This document shows, piece after piece, positions 1 through 7,497 of a stretch of DNA of 64,000 nt. The stretch lies in assembly GCA_910579505.1 (NCBI GenBank), contig CAJTTZ010000001.1, forward strand, positions 1 to 64,000, in the 5' to 3' direction. Made by a program: the position numbers and the translations under genes. This stretch comes from an uncultured Lachnospiraceae bacterium (GTDB taxonomy: Bacteria > Bacillota > Clostridia > Lachnospirales > Lachnospiraceae). Under the pieces are notes generated by a model that saw nothing but the letters and a program-made list of their open reading frames with translations, had not been told where the DNA came from and did no database searches. Position 1 is the stretch's first letter, and each line of letters starts with the position of its first letter.

Positions 1-271
1 CAAACGCTTTCCAGTAATGCCCCGTCGGCTCCATCCCGACAACCACCCTCGCAAAATTTTCCTTCTTGCATATCTCCCGGATCCTTGCTAAGATAATTCC
101 AAAGCCGCCTTTGCTGTTTTTGAATTTCAGGGCATGGTCATGCTCTATGCCCCTGAAATCAACGAACCTTGCCCACTGGTAGTTTTTGGCGATATCCACG
201 CCGACTACAAGGGTATCCGGCGTGATCGCGATCATTTTTTGTTTCAGGCGGTCTTCATATCTTACTTTCAT
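1..271 (-). CDS. IS110-family transposase, N-terminal part (runs off window)
   Basis: Ninety codons read leftward from an ATG at 271 and leave the window still open. The product begins with MKVRYEDRLKQK, contains VVGVDIAKN (first acidic residue of the DEDD/RuvC-like catalytic domain of IS110-type recombinases) and later VVGMEPTGHYWKAF, a signature of this family. These enzymes move an IS without classical terminal-repeat cleavage; IS110 relatives are guided by a bridge RNA encoded in the element's own non-coding ends. Start choice: AAAGGAGA lies upstream, but it sits inside a strong hairpin (276-344). The gene is the outermost feature of the window, so whether the copy is complete cannot be judged. 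Confidence 0.85.
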   Translation of the reverse strand, partial: MKVRYEDRLKQKMIAITPDTLVVGVDIAKNYQWARFVDFRGIEHDHALKFKNSKGGFGIILARIREICKKENFARVVVGMEPTGHYWKAF

Positions 272-275
272 TGTT

Positions 276-344
276 ATAAAATCTCCTTTGTTTTCTGATG
301 TATTAAGTCGCTAAACTCATATACATCATACGGGGAGATTTTAT
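276..344 (-). promoter_or_regulatory. Hairpin sequestering the transposase ribosome site
   Basis: Two perfect nested stems are visible: 276-286 pairs with 334-344 (11 bp) and 296-303 pairs with 321-328 (8 bp). On the minus strand the inner edge of the outer stem contains the AAAGGAGA ribosome site of the IS110-type transposase, so a transcript entering from outside would hide it. This matches the known logic of insertion sequences that block translation from read-through RNA. It might instead be part of a bridge-RNA region, but the leader is short for that. Confidence 0.55.
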
Positions 345-386
345 TTTGTCAAAGTTCAAATTTCATCCTCTATAGGAATGCTTCTT

Positions 387-902
387 TTATGCTCTGGTCA
401 GTTTTTCTGTTTCCGTTTCTTGTTTTTCCTGAAATCTGATCTCCACGGAGCCGTACTTTGCCCGTATATAGGACATGGAGGCTGGTTTTGAGCTGAACTT
501 GTGGAAGTCATCGAAATGCTTATACCACATCTGTTTCTGGCTTGCCCAGCGGAACCCAAGCGCCTTCAGTTCCTTTCTGTATGGGTAGCAGTCTGACACC
601 CATATCCAGACGCCGATAACCTCTACGGTAATATCCTTAAATCTGGAAAGCTGCATAATTGCCTCCCTGATCTGGGCATCTTTTTGCCAGTCGTACTGTT
701 GTTTCTGCTTATCCGTGGCTTTGCTGTATGTATCTTCATGTTCGTAGTCATATTTTAGTTTCTTGAACAGGCGGTCATATTCGGCGTTGATCTCCTTGAT
801 CACGTCCTCGTTACCGCCGTTGTCAGGATGGTGCTTTACAACAAGCCGCCGATATTCTTTGCGCAGTTCCCTTAATGTTGTGATTCCCTTAAACCATTTC
901 AT
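387..902 (-). CDS. J-domain (DnaJ-like) element protein
   Basis: About 171 residues. The N-terminus is a compact J-domain: helix-rich TTLRELRKEYRRLVVKHHPD with the diagnostic HPD motif, then an NGG-containing loop and a third helix. J-domains stimulate Hsp70 ATPase. The remainder ends in a module with GFRWASQKQMWYKH, often seen in proteins carried by clostridial conjugative elements. Start: the longer ATG at 920 overlaps the stop of the upstream JAB gene (ATGA), but AAGGGAG is 8 bp before the ATG at 902, which fits better. It is the last gene of the leftward group 4548-387. Its function in the element is unknown. Confidence 0.7.
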   Translation of the reverse strand: MKWFKGITTLRELRKEYRRLVVKHHPDNGGNEDVIKEINAEYDRLFKKLKYDYEHEDTYSKATDKQKQQYDWQKDAQIREAIMQLSRFKDITVEVIGVWIWVSDCYPYRKELKALGFRWASQKQMWYKHFDDFHKFSSKPASMSYIRAKYGSVEIRFQEKQETETEKLTRA

Positions 903-916
903 GCTATGTACTCCCT

Positions 917-1381
917 TCATAAAAGTTTTGCCTCTCTGAAACTCAGATAAGAATTATGTCCGATGATGATATGGTCTGCTAGACAGATATTCAGCAGTTC
1001 TCCGCAGTCCTTCAGCCGTTTTGTCAGCTTCATGTCACATTCACTGGGAACAGGGTTCCCAGATGGGTGATTGTGGCAGAGTATGATCTGGACGGCGCCG
1101 ATCAGCGCCGCCCGCAAAAAGACTTCCCGTGGGCTGACAAGGCTTGTGCATATGGTCCCTTTGGATAGAAAAAACATCCCTAAGATTCTGCACGTACTGT
1201 TGAGTGCGAGCATATAGACATGTTCCTCTGCCAGCTCATCCATATGCAGGAGTTTTTTAAACATAAGGGAAATCTCTTTTGGACTGTTCATTTTTTGACA
1301 TTCGTAATTGATGCCTTTTTCTTTTACTAAAATAGTCCTGTCATGATCTGCGATTCTTGTATCATAAAAGTTGATCCGCAT
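917..1381 (-). CDS. RadC-like JAB-domain protein
   Basis: About 154 residues carrying the JAMM/MPN metal-binding signature CHNHPSGNPVPSECD (H-x-H followed by S and D) near residues 112-126, after a conserved LNSTCRILG strand. RadC-type JAB proteins are common accessory genes of mobile elements; a metallo-isopeptidase or nuclease role is suspected but unproven. Start: the ATG at 1381 follows GGAGG by 5 bp; the ATG at 1393 is less well placed. It overlaps the J-domain gene by four bases if that gene starts at 920, so translational coupling is possible. A terminator-like hairpin separates it from the DUF262 gene upstream. Confidence 0.8.
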   Translation of the reverse strand: MRINFYDTRIADHDRTILVKEKGINYECQKMNSPKEISLMFKKLLHMDELAEEHVYMLALNSTCRILGMFFLSKGTICTSLVSPREVFLRAALIGAVQIILCHNHPSGNPVPSECDMKLTKRLKDCGELLNICLADHIIIGHNSYLSFREAKLL

Positions 1382-1397
1382 GGTGTCCTCCATTCTG

Positions 1398-1431
1398 TAA
1401 AAAAGGGATGCACATATAGAAGTTGCATCCC
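1398..1431 (-). terminator. Rho-independent terminator after the DUF262 gene
   Basis: On the minus strand GGGATGCA and TGCATCCC form a perfect 8-bp stem (1424-1431 with 1405-1412) followed by six T residues. It lies between the DUF262 stop and the JAB start and would attenuate expression of the JAB and J-domain genes. Confidence 0.75.
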
Positions 1432-1441
1432 TGAAACAAAA

Positions 1442-2884
1442 TTATTCTGTGTCCTGTGTAAGCTCTTCGGGAGGTTCTTCTACCTCCGATTTTTCACTAA
1501 ATTCTGTCTGGTCAGAGGCAGTATAGGAGGCGGTATCCTCAGCGACAGAAGCGTAGCCAGCATTCTCTTCAATGACTGCACTTTCTGTCTCATCTGCCGT
1601 AGAATCACTTTCCGCCAGACCAGCACCCGCCAAAGGTTCATTGTCATCTGACGGGGCGGGTTCCTCAGGGGAAGAATCTTCTTCTGTCAGAGGAGGCTCG
1701 TCAGGGGAAGAATCTTCTTCTGTCAGCACAGATTCGTCAGCAGAAACACTTTCTTCTGTCAGAGAAGATTCGTCAGCAGGAGCATCTTCCTTTGGTAAGG
1801 CAGTATCCTGTTCTGCTTTGCCTGTTTCTTCCAGTTCAAAATAACCGACAAGGGAGGTTTCCATGATCTCAATTCTCTTTAAGGTTTTCTCCTTCTTGAT
1901 GCTGCCAGAAGAGCAGTACTGTTTGTACTCTTCATAGCACTCTGCAAAGAAATAGGAGAACCACTGCCTGAAATACATGGGTCCTACGCGGTAGAGGTTC
2001 TTGACGGGATCATAGCTATCCCCCATAGCGGTGTCAGCGGCGAGCATGACGATGGGGATATTGATCTTCTTGAGCAGTTTGTCCTTTTCAGGGAAAACTT
2101 TCTCAAGGTAGTCAATGATGTCATAGAGCCTGTTTTTCTGCTCCTCCGAGTAATTCTTTCTGATGTGCGAGGCATATTTCATCACATCATTTTCTGATAT
2201 GGTCTGTAACTCATAAAGGCCATACTTATGATCCAGTAACAGCATACCCTGCATCAGGGCGCACAGGTCATCTCCCCTGCGTCTCTGCAGGGCAGAAAAT
2301 GTGCATATCTGCGAAAAGAACTTGTCGTTCAGTATGGACTTGACGAATTTGGCGGTCTTAAGGTCAACTAATGAAATAGATTTTTGACCGCCAGACAATG
2401 CGACCCCTGAATTAAGCCTGAAAAAGATTTCGGAGATCAGATCTTCATCATCTTCCTCGGCACATTCAAAGCAGTATATCAGAAACTTATAACGAAGGAT
2501 CTCTTCTTGACACTCTATATCAAGGTCAGAAAAATACTTATCAGCAAGTTCATAAGTCTCGTCATCAATTTTTGCGGGCGGCGTCTCTGGATGCAGAGGA
2601 TATTTGCCGTCAATAAAATCAAACAGGGTACTCAGACGCTGTTTCCCGTCAAGGACAGAAAAGAGTATCTCATTTGTACTTGTTGCAGTCTTCTGGAAAT
2701 ATAAGGGCGGAATAGGGTATGAATTCAGTAACGAATTTACAAGAAGACTGCGCTTCATTTCATACCCACGGCCAATCCACTGTCCTGAACCCCGCTGCAT
2801 TTCTGCATCCATACTGAGGTTATCAGTCGTGTCGTACATTTTCTTTAAGTTCTTTACTGACATGTTTACTGTTGTTTTGATCAT
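1442..2884 (-). CDS. DUF262-family protein with acidic repeat tail
   Basis: 480 residues. The first ~200 residues show the DUF262 core (the fold in GmrSD-type nucleases and ParB-like proteins): DGKQRLSTLFDF near residue 78 and FFRLNSGVALSGGQ near 150. DUF262 proteins are nucleotide-dependent nucleases or DNA-partition-like proteins; no DUF1524 HNH domain is seen here, so cleavage is uncertain. The last ~110 residues are low-complexity acidic Glu/Ser/Asp/Pro sequence, partly built from a 36-bp tandem repeat (1668-1775). Start: the ATG at 2884 follows AAAGGAGAAACCACT. It belongs to the leftward maintenance group with ssb. A second, shorter DUF262 protein lies at 35349. Confidence 0.75.
   Translation of the reverse strand: MIKTTVNMSVKNLKKMYDTTDNLSMDAEMQRGSGQWIGRGYEMKRSLLVNSLLNSYPIPPLYFQKTATSTNEILFSVLDGKQRLSTLFDFIDGKYPLHPETPPAKIDDETYELADKYFSDLDIECQEEILRYKFLIYCFECAEEDDEDLISEIFFRLNSGVALSGGQKSISLVDLKTAKFVKSILNDKFFSQICTFSALQRRRGDDLCALMQGMLLLDHKYGLYELQTISENDVMKYASHIRKNYSEEQKNRLYDIIDYLEKVFPEKDKLLKKINIPIVMLAADTAMGDSYDPVKNLYRVGPMYFRQWFSYFFAECYEEYKQYCSSGSIKKEKTLKRIEIMETSLVGYFELEETGKAEQDTALPKEDAPADESSLTEESVSADESVLTEEDSSPDEPPLTEEDSSPEEPAPSDDNEPLAGAGLAESDSTADETESAVIEENAGYASVAEDTASYTASDQTEFSEKSEVEEPPEELTQDTE
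1668..1775 (-). repeat. 36-bp tandem repeat in the DUF262 acidic tail
   Basis: Three consecutive units (1668-1703, 1704-1739, 1740-1775) share most bases, with the last third of each unit diverging. They encode 12-residue units with the pattern LTEEDSSPDEPP. Because the unit is a multiple of three, copy changes would lengthen or shorten the tail without a frameshift. Confidence 0.8.
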
Positions 2885-2951
2885 AGTGGTTTCTCCTTTG
2901 CAAATGAAATTTTATGTTTGTAAAAATTTACCTGTCCATTAGGACCGCTGA

Positions 2952-3170
2952 TTAGACCACGGGAATGCCGCATTCGAGGGCAGATTCATGGATCATATCT
3001 ATGCAGTCCTGTATGACAGATGCAGAGTCGGCATATAAAAGCCTAAGGGTGACGTTTCCAGATTCTGCCTGAAAAGCAGACAGGTAGGAAAGACGCTGAA
3101 CCTCAAGCCTGTTGATAGCCCTTTCCAGAAGGGTAGAATCTAATTTACCGTATTTGTCGGTATTGCCGTT
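2952..3170 (-). other. Orphan open frame overlapping the end of ssb
   Basis: On the minus strand a frame ending at TAA (2952-2954) stays open back through the 3' end of ssb. It reads convincingly protein-like after KYGKLDSTLLERAINRLE and ends ESALECGIPVV. No ATG, GTG or TTG precedes the protein-like part; further upstream the frame reads as an out-of-frame translation of ssb. It is in the -1 frame relative to ssb. It may be a small gene that lost its start, uses a rare start such as CTG, or is made by frameshifting. No canonical slippery heptamer was recognised. Confidence 0.35.
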
Positions 3171-3574
3171 TGCGCAGGCTCCGTTTCTGCCGTGAGTTCC
3201 GCAGCAGTTGTTTCCTGCGGCTGTGAATCCTGTGTCTTGGCAGTCCTTGCTTCAAGGAATTCCAGTGAATCGATCACGATCTCATTGGAATAGACCTTCT
3301 GGCCGTCCTTCTCATAGTTGTTGTTTTTCAGCCTTCCACTGATGAGAAGTTTTGTGCCTTTATTGCAATGCTTTTCCACGACCTCAGCGAGCTTGCCCCA
3401 ACAGGTGCATCTGAAAAAGTCTGTGGGGTAGTTGCCTTCGCCATCCTTCCGCATGGACATGTCGGGGACGGCGAAATTGAATAACGCCCTTGCAACAGGC
3501 TCCGTGCCTGCACTGTAAGTTACCTTCGGTTCCTCTGTGAGTCTTCCTGTCAGTGTGATCTTGTTCATGTTCAT
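3140..3574 (-). CDS. ssb: Single-stranded DNA-binding protein
   Basis: 144 residues starting MNMNKITLTGRLTEEPKVTY, the typical OB-fold opening of bacterial SSB. The central part has FFRCTCWGKLAEVVEKHCNKG and LLISGRLKNNNYEKDGQKVY, the core strands of the fold. SSB coats single-stranded DNA during replication and conjugal transfer. The tail is short and polar and lacks the usual acidic DDDIPF-type tip that recruits partner enzymes, which is common in element-borne SSBs. The ribosome site is weak (GCGGGT). The gene lies between DUF5688 and DUF262 genes in the leftward maintenance group. Confidence 0.9.
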   Translation of the reverse strand: MNMNKITLTGRLTEEPKVTYSAGTEPVARALFNFAVPDMSMRKDGEGNYPTDFFRCTCWGKLAEVVEKHCNKGTKLLISGRLKNNNYEKDGQKVYSNEIVIDSLEFLEARTAKTQDSQPQETTAAELTAETEPAQTAIPTNTVN

Positions 3575-3669
3575 ACCCGCACATCATAAATGTGCTTATC
3601 CTTTCTCATAAATTTTATTTTTATAAATATTTTTCTGTCAGGGGGCAGGTCTGTGTGTCGCTTTGCAGC

Positions 3670-4548
3670 CTATAAAACAAATCCTCTGCCTTTCTGGTAG
3701 AAGTAAGCCTTTGTGCCCAGAATCTCATCTTCTTCTAAAGCCGAAGCATTTACATCCTGATTATGCTTGGTAAGGATGTCAATGTCAGAATCATCAGGCG
3801 ATGGCTTGATCAGTACCTCATGTACGGAAGAAAAGATGACATAGAAACTGCCGTGCTTTTCAGCAAAACTTTTAAGTACATCATCATGCAGTACAGCCGC
3901 CGCGCCATAGGTTCTTTTTTGGTTGCTCATAAACCACAAACCGCAGTCAGAAGAATGTTCCATCGGAAAAGCAGGAAACGTTTCCCTGATGAGCTGTCCC
4001 AACGGCATAAGCGTAACATCATGCGCTGCCAGTGTATTCCTGACTGCAAGGGACAGGACAGTTTCCTTGTCTGTCTGCCAGATGTCCAGATGCCTGTTAT
4101 GTACCAGAAAACTTGCTTCGCAATCTTCTGATGCTTCTACTGTGCAGCGGACTATGACGGCAAAATCATCTAGGAACATGGTGTGCGGCACATTCTGCAA
4201 CAGGTTTTTGTTGAGATGCCTGTTGATTAGTTGGACATACAGCTTTTCTTTGGCATAGTCAAAATCCTTTAAATGTTCTATGTCAAAATCCACTGCTTCA
4301 GATCTGGCAGAATCGTATGCCTGTAAGATCCTGTTTACAACCTGCTCAACAGGCGTGCCGTTATCTAAAGCCTCATAAGAGGACTCTAAATATATGGTAG
4401 GGCTGATGATCTCGCCCTTACCCATGATCAGCAGGCCTTCCAGTTCCCTGTTGGGTTTAAAGACCTTCTGGATGGTAATGTGGAAGCCGTCCCCTAATTT
4501 CCTAGAAAGTGCTTCCAAGATCTGGTGTTTCATTGCTTCTCTGTTCAT
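3670..4548 (-). CDS. DUF5688-family protein
   Basis: About 292 residues. The sequence begins MNREAMKHQILEAL and contains NRELEGLLIMGKGEIISPTIYLE, and later NRHLNKNLLQNVPH with FLDDFAVIVRC, which match the pattern I recognise for DUF5688. This family is found almost only in clostridial mobile elements. The biochemical role is unknown; neither a catalytic motif nor membrane segments are seen. Start: an ATG at 4548 follows AAAGGAGAACAC; a longer frame to 4617 has no comparable site. It is the first gene of the leftward block and faces a 674-bp non-coding stretch. Confidence 0.7.
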   Translation of the reverse strand: MNREAMKHQILEALSRKLGDGFHITIQKVFKPNRELEGLLIMGKGEIISPTIYLESSYEALDNGTPVEQVVNRILQAYDSARSEAVDFDIEHLKDFDYAKEKLYVQLINRHLNKNLLQNVPHTMFLDDFAVIVRCTVEASEDCEASFLVHNRHLDIWQTDKETVLSLAVRNTLAAHDVTLMPLGQLIRETFPAFPMEHSSDCGLWFMSNQKRTYGAAAVLHDDVLKSFAEKHGSFYVIFSSVHEVLIKPSPDDSDIDILTKHNQDVNASALEEDEILGTKAYFYQKGRGFVL

Positions 4549-5222
4549 GTGTTCTCCTTTCGGTGTGAATGTGGACAAAAAAGCAGACACCTCACATTTG
4601 ATGTCTGCCAGTCCCATTGGTTTCAGGCATAGGGATGCCTGTGCTGGTGTGATGCCAGCGGGTTACATTTTTGTATCTCTTAAAACCTGCTATCCGCCAA
4701 AATAGTTATGGTCTATATATTGTAGAAAGTTGTCTGGATAAAATAATCGGAGTCACAGATAGGAATGTTCTGATACAGTACCCTATCTGACGGGTTGGTT
4801 ATTTATTGGAATCCCTTTTTTATAATGACAATGTATAGAGAAAAATAACGAAGGAATCAGTTCTGATTTTTAAGAAGGAGCCTTACAATAAGGCGTTTAG
4901 TTACCAATCTATACATTTTTAAAATATATCAGGGTGCTGTTTAGCAATATGAAAAAGGAGATGTTTCGACAGTTCCATACAGGGTACAGGATACATGGTG
5001 TCTTGCAGACCTGCCTATCGCCAACTTAGTTGACATCAGGATGCCTTGATAGCAGGGCAGTGTTACGAGGAAATGAGATAGATAGGGAAAATGATGATAT
5101 ATAGGGTTCATCTGAATTTATCAGATGAAGAGCAAAAGTAATTTTGGGTGGGGATGTCTTTTTAAGATATCCCTGCTTTTTTATATAGATAAAATTCGTA
5201 TGATTGAGGAGGTGAAGAACAG
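4549..5222. other. Non-coding stretch with several hairpins
   Basis: No gene is supported. Two small stems are visible: 5107-5115 with 5121-5129, and a terminator-like stem 5151-5160 with 5164-5173 followed by a T-run to 5182. The latter lies about 40 bp before the winged-helix gene, so it could end a small upstream transcript or act as an attenuator. The divergent promoters for 4548 (leftward) and 5223 (rightward) should lie here, but no clear -35/-10 pair stood out. Confidence 0.5.
5151..5182 (+). terminator. Terminator-like hairpin before the winged-helix gene
   Basis: A ten-base stem (5151-5160 with 5164-5173, one G-U pair), a TTT loop and a T-rich tail TGCTTTTTT. It has no gene directly upstream on the plus strand, which raises the possibility of a small RNA or leader in 4620-5150. 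Confidence 0.6.
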
Positions 5223-5828
5223 ATGAAAGAACATATCAAGCATTGGTATCCGAAGGATGAGAGGTTTTTCAAAGTGCTTTCCATAGCAGGGAATGTCAGA
5301 CAGGAAGATGCCGCAAAAATAGATATATCGGCAAGCAGGCTTAAAAACATGGAGAAAGACAGGCTGATCGAGAAAGTGACGTATCCATCCAGATACAATA
5401 AGAGCCCAAAGAGCAACGTGAGTTATGCACTTACAAAGAAGGGAAAAGATTTCATTGATAAAAAGTATGGGATAAGCAGATGCCAGAACGCTCATGCAGC
5501 AGAGCATAACTGCAAGGTAGCTGAGATCATATGCAGCCTGGATAAGAAGGAGATTGATACAGTGCAGGCAGAATGGCAGACAAGGGACCAGATGGAAGAG
5601 GCATTGGAGCAGATGAGACAGGAGGGTGACTATGACCAGTATGATTACTATATGGATCTGTGGAAAGCAGGGCTGATCAGCGCCGTGGATGTGGTATACA
5701 CTTCCGTAAAGACAGGGGAGATGGTATGCTACGAAGTTGTGACGAACAGCTATAAGGATTCAGATATACAGGGGAAGGAGTACTGCGGGGAGATTTTGCA
5801 GATGGAGGTTGAGTATGTGAGGGTGTGA
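5223..5828 (+). CDS. Winged-helix protein, replication-relaxation-like
   Basis: 201 residues. Residues ~1-80 look like a winged helix: DERFFKVLSIAG, then QEDAAKIDISASRLKNMEKDRLIEK and YALTKKGKDFI. The second half has AEHNCKVAEIICSL, then SAVDVVY and MVCYEVVTNSY, an arrangement like the nuclease-fold half of the replication-relaxation proteins of Gram-positive mobile elements. It may regulate or assist element replication. Start: the ATG follows GAGGAGGTGAAGAACAG. It is the first of two rightward genes with the nucleotidyltransferase-like gene. I am fairly sure of the winged helix and less sure of the family. Confidence 0.5.
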   Translation: MKEHIKHWYPKDERFFKVLSIAGNVRQEDAAKIDISASRLKNMEKDRLIEKVTYPSRYNKSPKSNVSYALTKKGKDFIDKKYGISRCQNAHAAEHNCKVAEIICSLDKKEIDTVQAEWQTRDQMEEALEQMRQEGDYDQYDYYMDLWKAGLISAVDVVYTSVKTGEMVCYEVVTNSYKDSDIQGKEYCGEILQMEVEYVRV

Positions 5829-5923
5829 AAATGCTGATTGACAAAATGGAAAAGTATGATATCCTATAACGATACAGTCATAAGAGTGTATGGGCGGCAT
5901 GGGCGGGAAGGAGAACCATATAC

Positions 5924-6580
5924 ATGTACCATTATATTCAGGACAAAGAGTTCTTGAAACGCCTGAGGGGCGCCTGCGGCGATATCGTCAATCAATTGGT
6001 GCAAAGTATCAATAATGATTCCGTTATGACAGTGAAGGCGTTTCTTGTCGGAAGTGGAGCCAAGAATCTCATAACACAGAATGAAAATGAGGCGATAGAT
6101 TTGGATTACAATTTATGTATTGTAAGCACTAAATCTATCAATATCTTGGATGGGCATGAGATAAAGGAGTATGTCAGAAAGCAGTTTAACAAAGTCCTTA
6201 ATGCAAATGGCTGGGGCGATTGTCATGATTCAACATCTGTATTTACAACAGAAGAGCGGGTTTTCAAGAAGGGGAATCAAACGGCATTTAAGATTGATAT
6301 CGCAATAACCTGTAAATATCATAATAATTCTCAGAGATTAATCCATCAAAAAACAGGTATAGTCATTCTTGACGGATATTATTGGAATGAAGTTCAGAAT
6401 CCAGGGTGGTTGGAAGAAAAGGTACGTGCCCTAAAATCTGAGAACTTGTGGGGCGAAATGCGGGATACATATCTTGAAAAGAAAAATTTATACTTGCGCC
6501 GAAACGATCATAACCATCCGTCCTTTATTGTATATGTGGAGACGGTAAATCAGGTTTATAATAAATATTTTTGTCGCTGA
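5924..6580 (+). CDS. Nucleotidyltransferase-fold protein
   Basis: 218 residues. It shows the polymerase-beta-type nucleotidyltransferase signature: FLVGSGAKN at residues 40-48, the paired acids of DLDYN at 59-63 and a third acidic residue in FKIDIAIT at ~125. All three metal-binding positions are therefore present. Such folds include antitoxin or toxin nucleotidyltransferases, RNA nucleotidyltransferases and CD-NTases that make signalling nucleotides; the sequence alone does not separate these. No adjacent effector of a CBASS type is visible. The ATG is preceded by AAGGAG. The gene lies 95 bp after the winged-helix gene. Confidence 0.6.
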   Translation: MYHYIQDKEFLKRLRGACGDIVNQLVQSINNDSVMTVKAFLVGSGAKNLITQNENEAIDLDYNLCIVSTKSINILDGHEIKEYVRKQFNKVLNANGWGDCHDSTSVFTTEERVFKKGNQTAFKIDIAITCKYHNNSQRLIHQKTGIVILDGYYWNEVQNPGWLEEKVRALKSENLWGEMRDTYLEKKNLYLRRNDHNHPSFIVYVETVNQVYNKYFCR

Positions 6581-6654
6581 AAAACAAGCAGTTATTCTAT
6601 TGTAAGAGAAAGAAGAGGCTTCGGGTTGGAAGTCTCTTCTTTCTATAGATGGAA

Positions 6655-7497
6655 TCAGGCAATCACTTCTGAGTCAAAGTAAAAGCTGAGGACTTTCAAA
6701 GGATTTGAATCAAAATATCCTTTGATAACGATATTCTCTGGGAAACAGCTTCTTTTTTCTACAATTGGCTCAAAATCGCCTTTCAGGGAAATCTCTTTCA
6801 GACAGGTATCCTTAAACCCGTCAGGCGGGAAGTATAGGGAATCTGCCGAGGTTTGTAATTCCAGCGAAGACAGCCCGTTTGCACCTTCAAAGGTCCTAAA
6901 ATGGAATTTATCAAAGGAACCTTCTAATTTCAGGCTTTCAAGCGAGGAACAGTCATTGAAGAGACCTATTCCAAGCTGATTGATGCGGTAGCCTAAATTC
7001 AGAGTTTTTAGGGAAACGCAACCGCTAAAAGCATAGTCTTTAATAGACTTTATGATGCGGAAATGGGCTTCCTTCAAGTGTTCGCATCCTTCAAAAGCAC
7101 TATAAGAGATTGTGTTCACGCCAACTTGCGCTGAGATTGTTTCCAGAAATTTGCAGTTTTTAAAGGTTTCCTGCTTTATTGTATGCAAATCTCTTGGAAG
7201 AAGAATCTCCATTAGATCGCTTTCAGCAAAGCATCTTTCCCCAATCTTTAATCCTCTTGGCAGTTTTACATTGAGGATATGAGCGTTTTCAAATGCCCTG
7301 TCTTCCAGATATTCCACGCCTTCTTCGATACAGAGAAAGGGTATGACCAGACCAGCGAAGCAATGAGGTCCAATGCGATCAATCTGCATTCCCTTGTATT
7401 GATGCGGGATAATAAGGTAATCCAGCCTCTCCCACATCATGCTGTGATTACATTTGACTAAAGTGTTGGTTGATTTGTCTATAACGAATCTTTCCAT
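6655..7497 (-). CDS. Intracellular leucine-rich-repeat protein (BspA-like, LRR_5 type)
   Basis: 280 residues made of about nine ~23-residue repeats of the LRR_5 type, for example AFEGCEHLKEAHF and AFSGCVSLKTLNLGY. No signal peptide, membrane segment or sorting signal is seen, so unlike most BspA-like proteins it should stay in the cytoplasm. The start ATG follows AAAGGAGGAACTTTATT. It is clearly paralogous to the gene at 38828: both open with F(V/I)IDxxTNTL and share TSADSLY(F/I)PP and a closing RSC(F/L)P motif. Function unknown; LRR proteins usually bind other proteins. Confidence 0.75.
   Translation of the reverse strand: MERFVIDKSTNTLVKCNHSMMWERLDYLIIPHQYKGMQIDRIGPHCFAGLVIPFLCIEEGVEYLEDRAFENAHILNVKLPRGLKIGERCFAESDLMEILLPRDLHTIKQETFKNCKFLETISAQVGVNTISYSAFEGCEHLKEAHFRIIKSIKDYAFSGCVSLKTLNLGYRINQLGIGLFNDCSSLESLKLEGSFDKFHFRTFEGANGLSSLELQTSADSLYFPPDGFKDTCLKEISLKGDFEPIVEKRSCFPENIVIKGYFDSNPLKVLSFYFDSEVIA

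Noticed and set aside
1343..1844. Plus-strand frames over the JAB and DUF262 genes
   Set aside because: Shadows of the minus-strand genes; the Ser-rich frame simply mirrors the acidic repeat tail.
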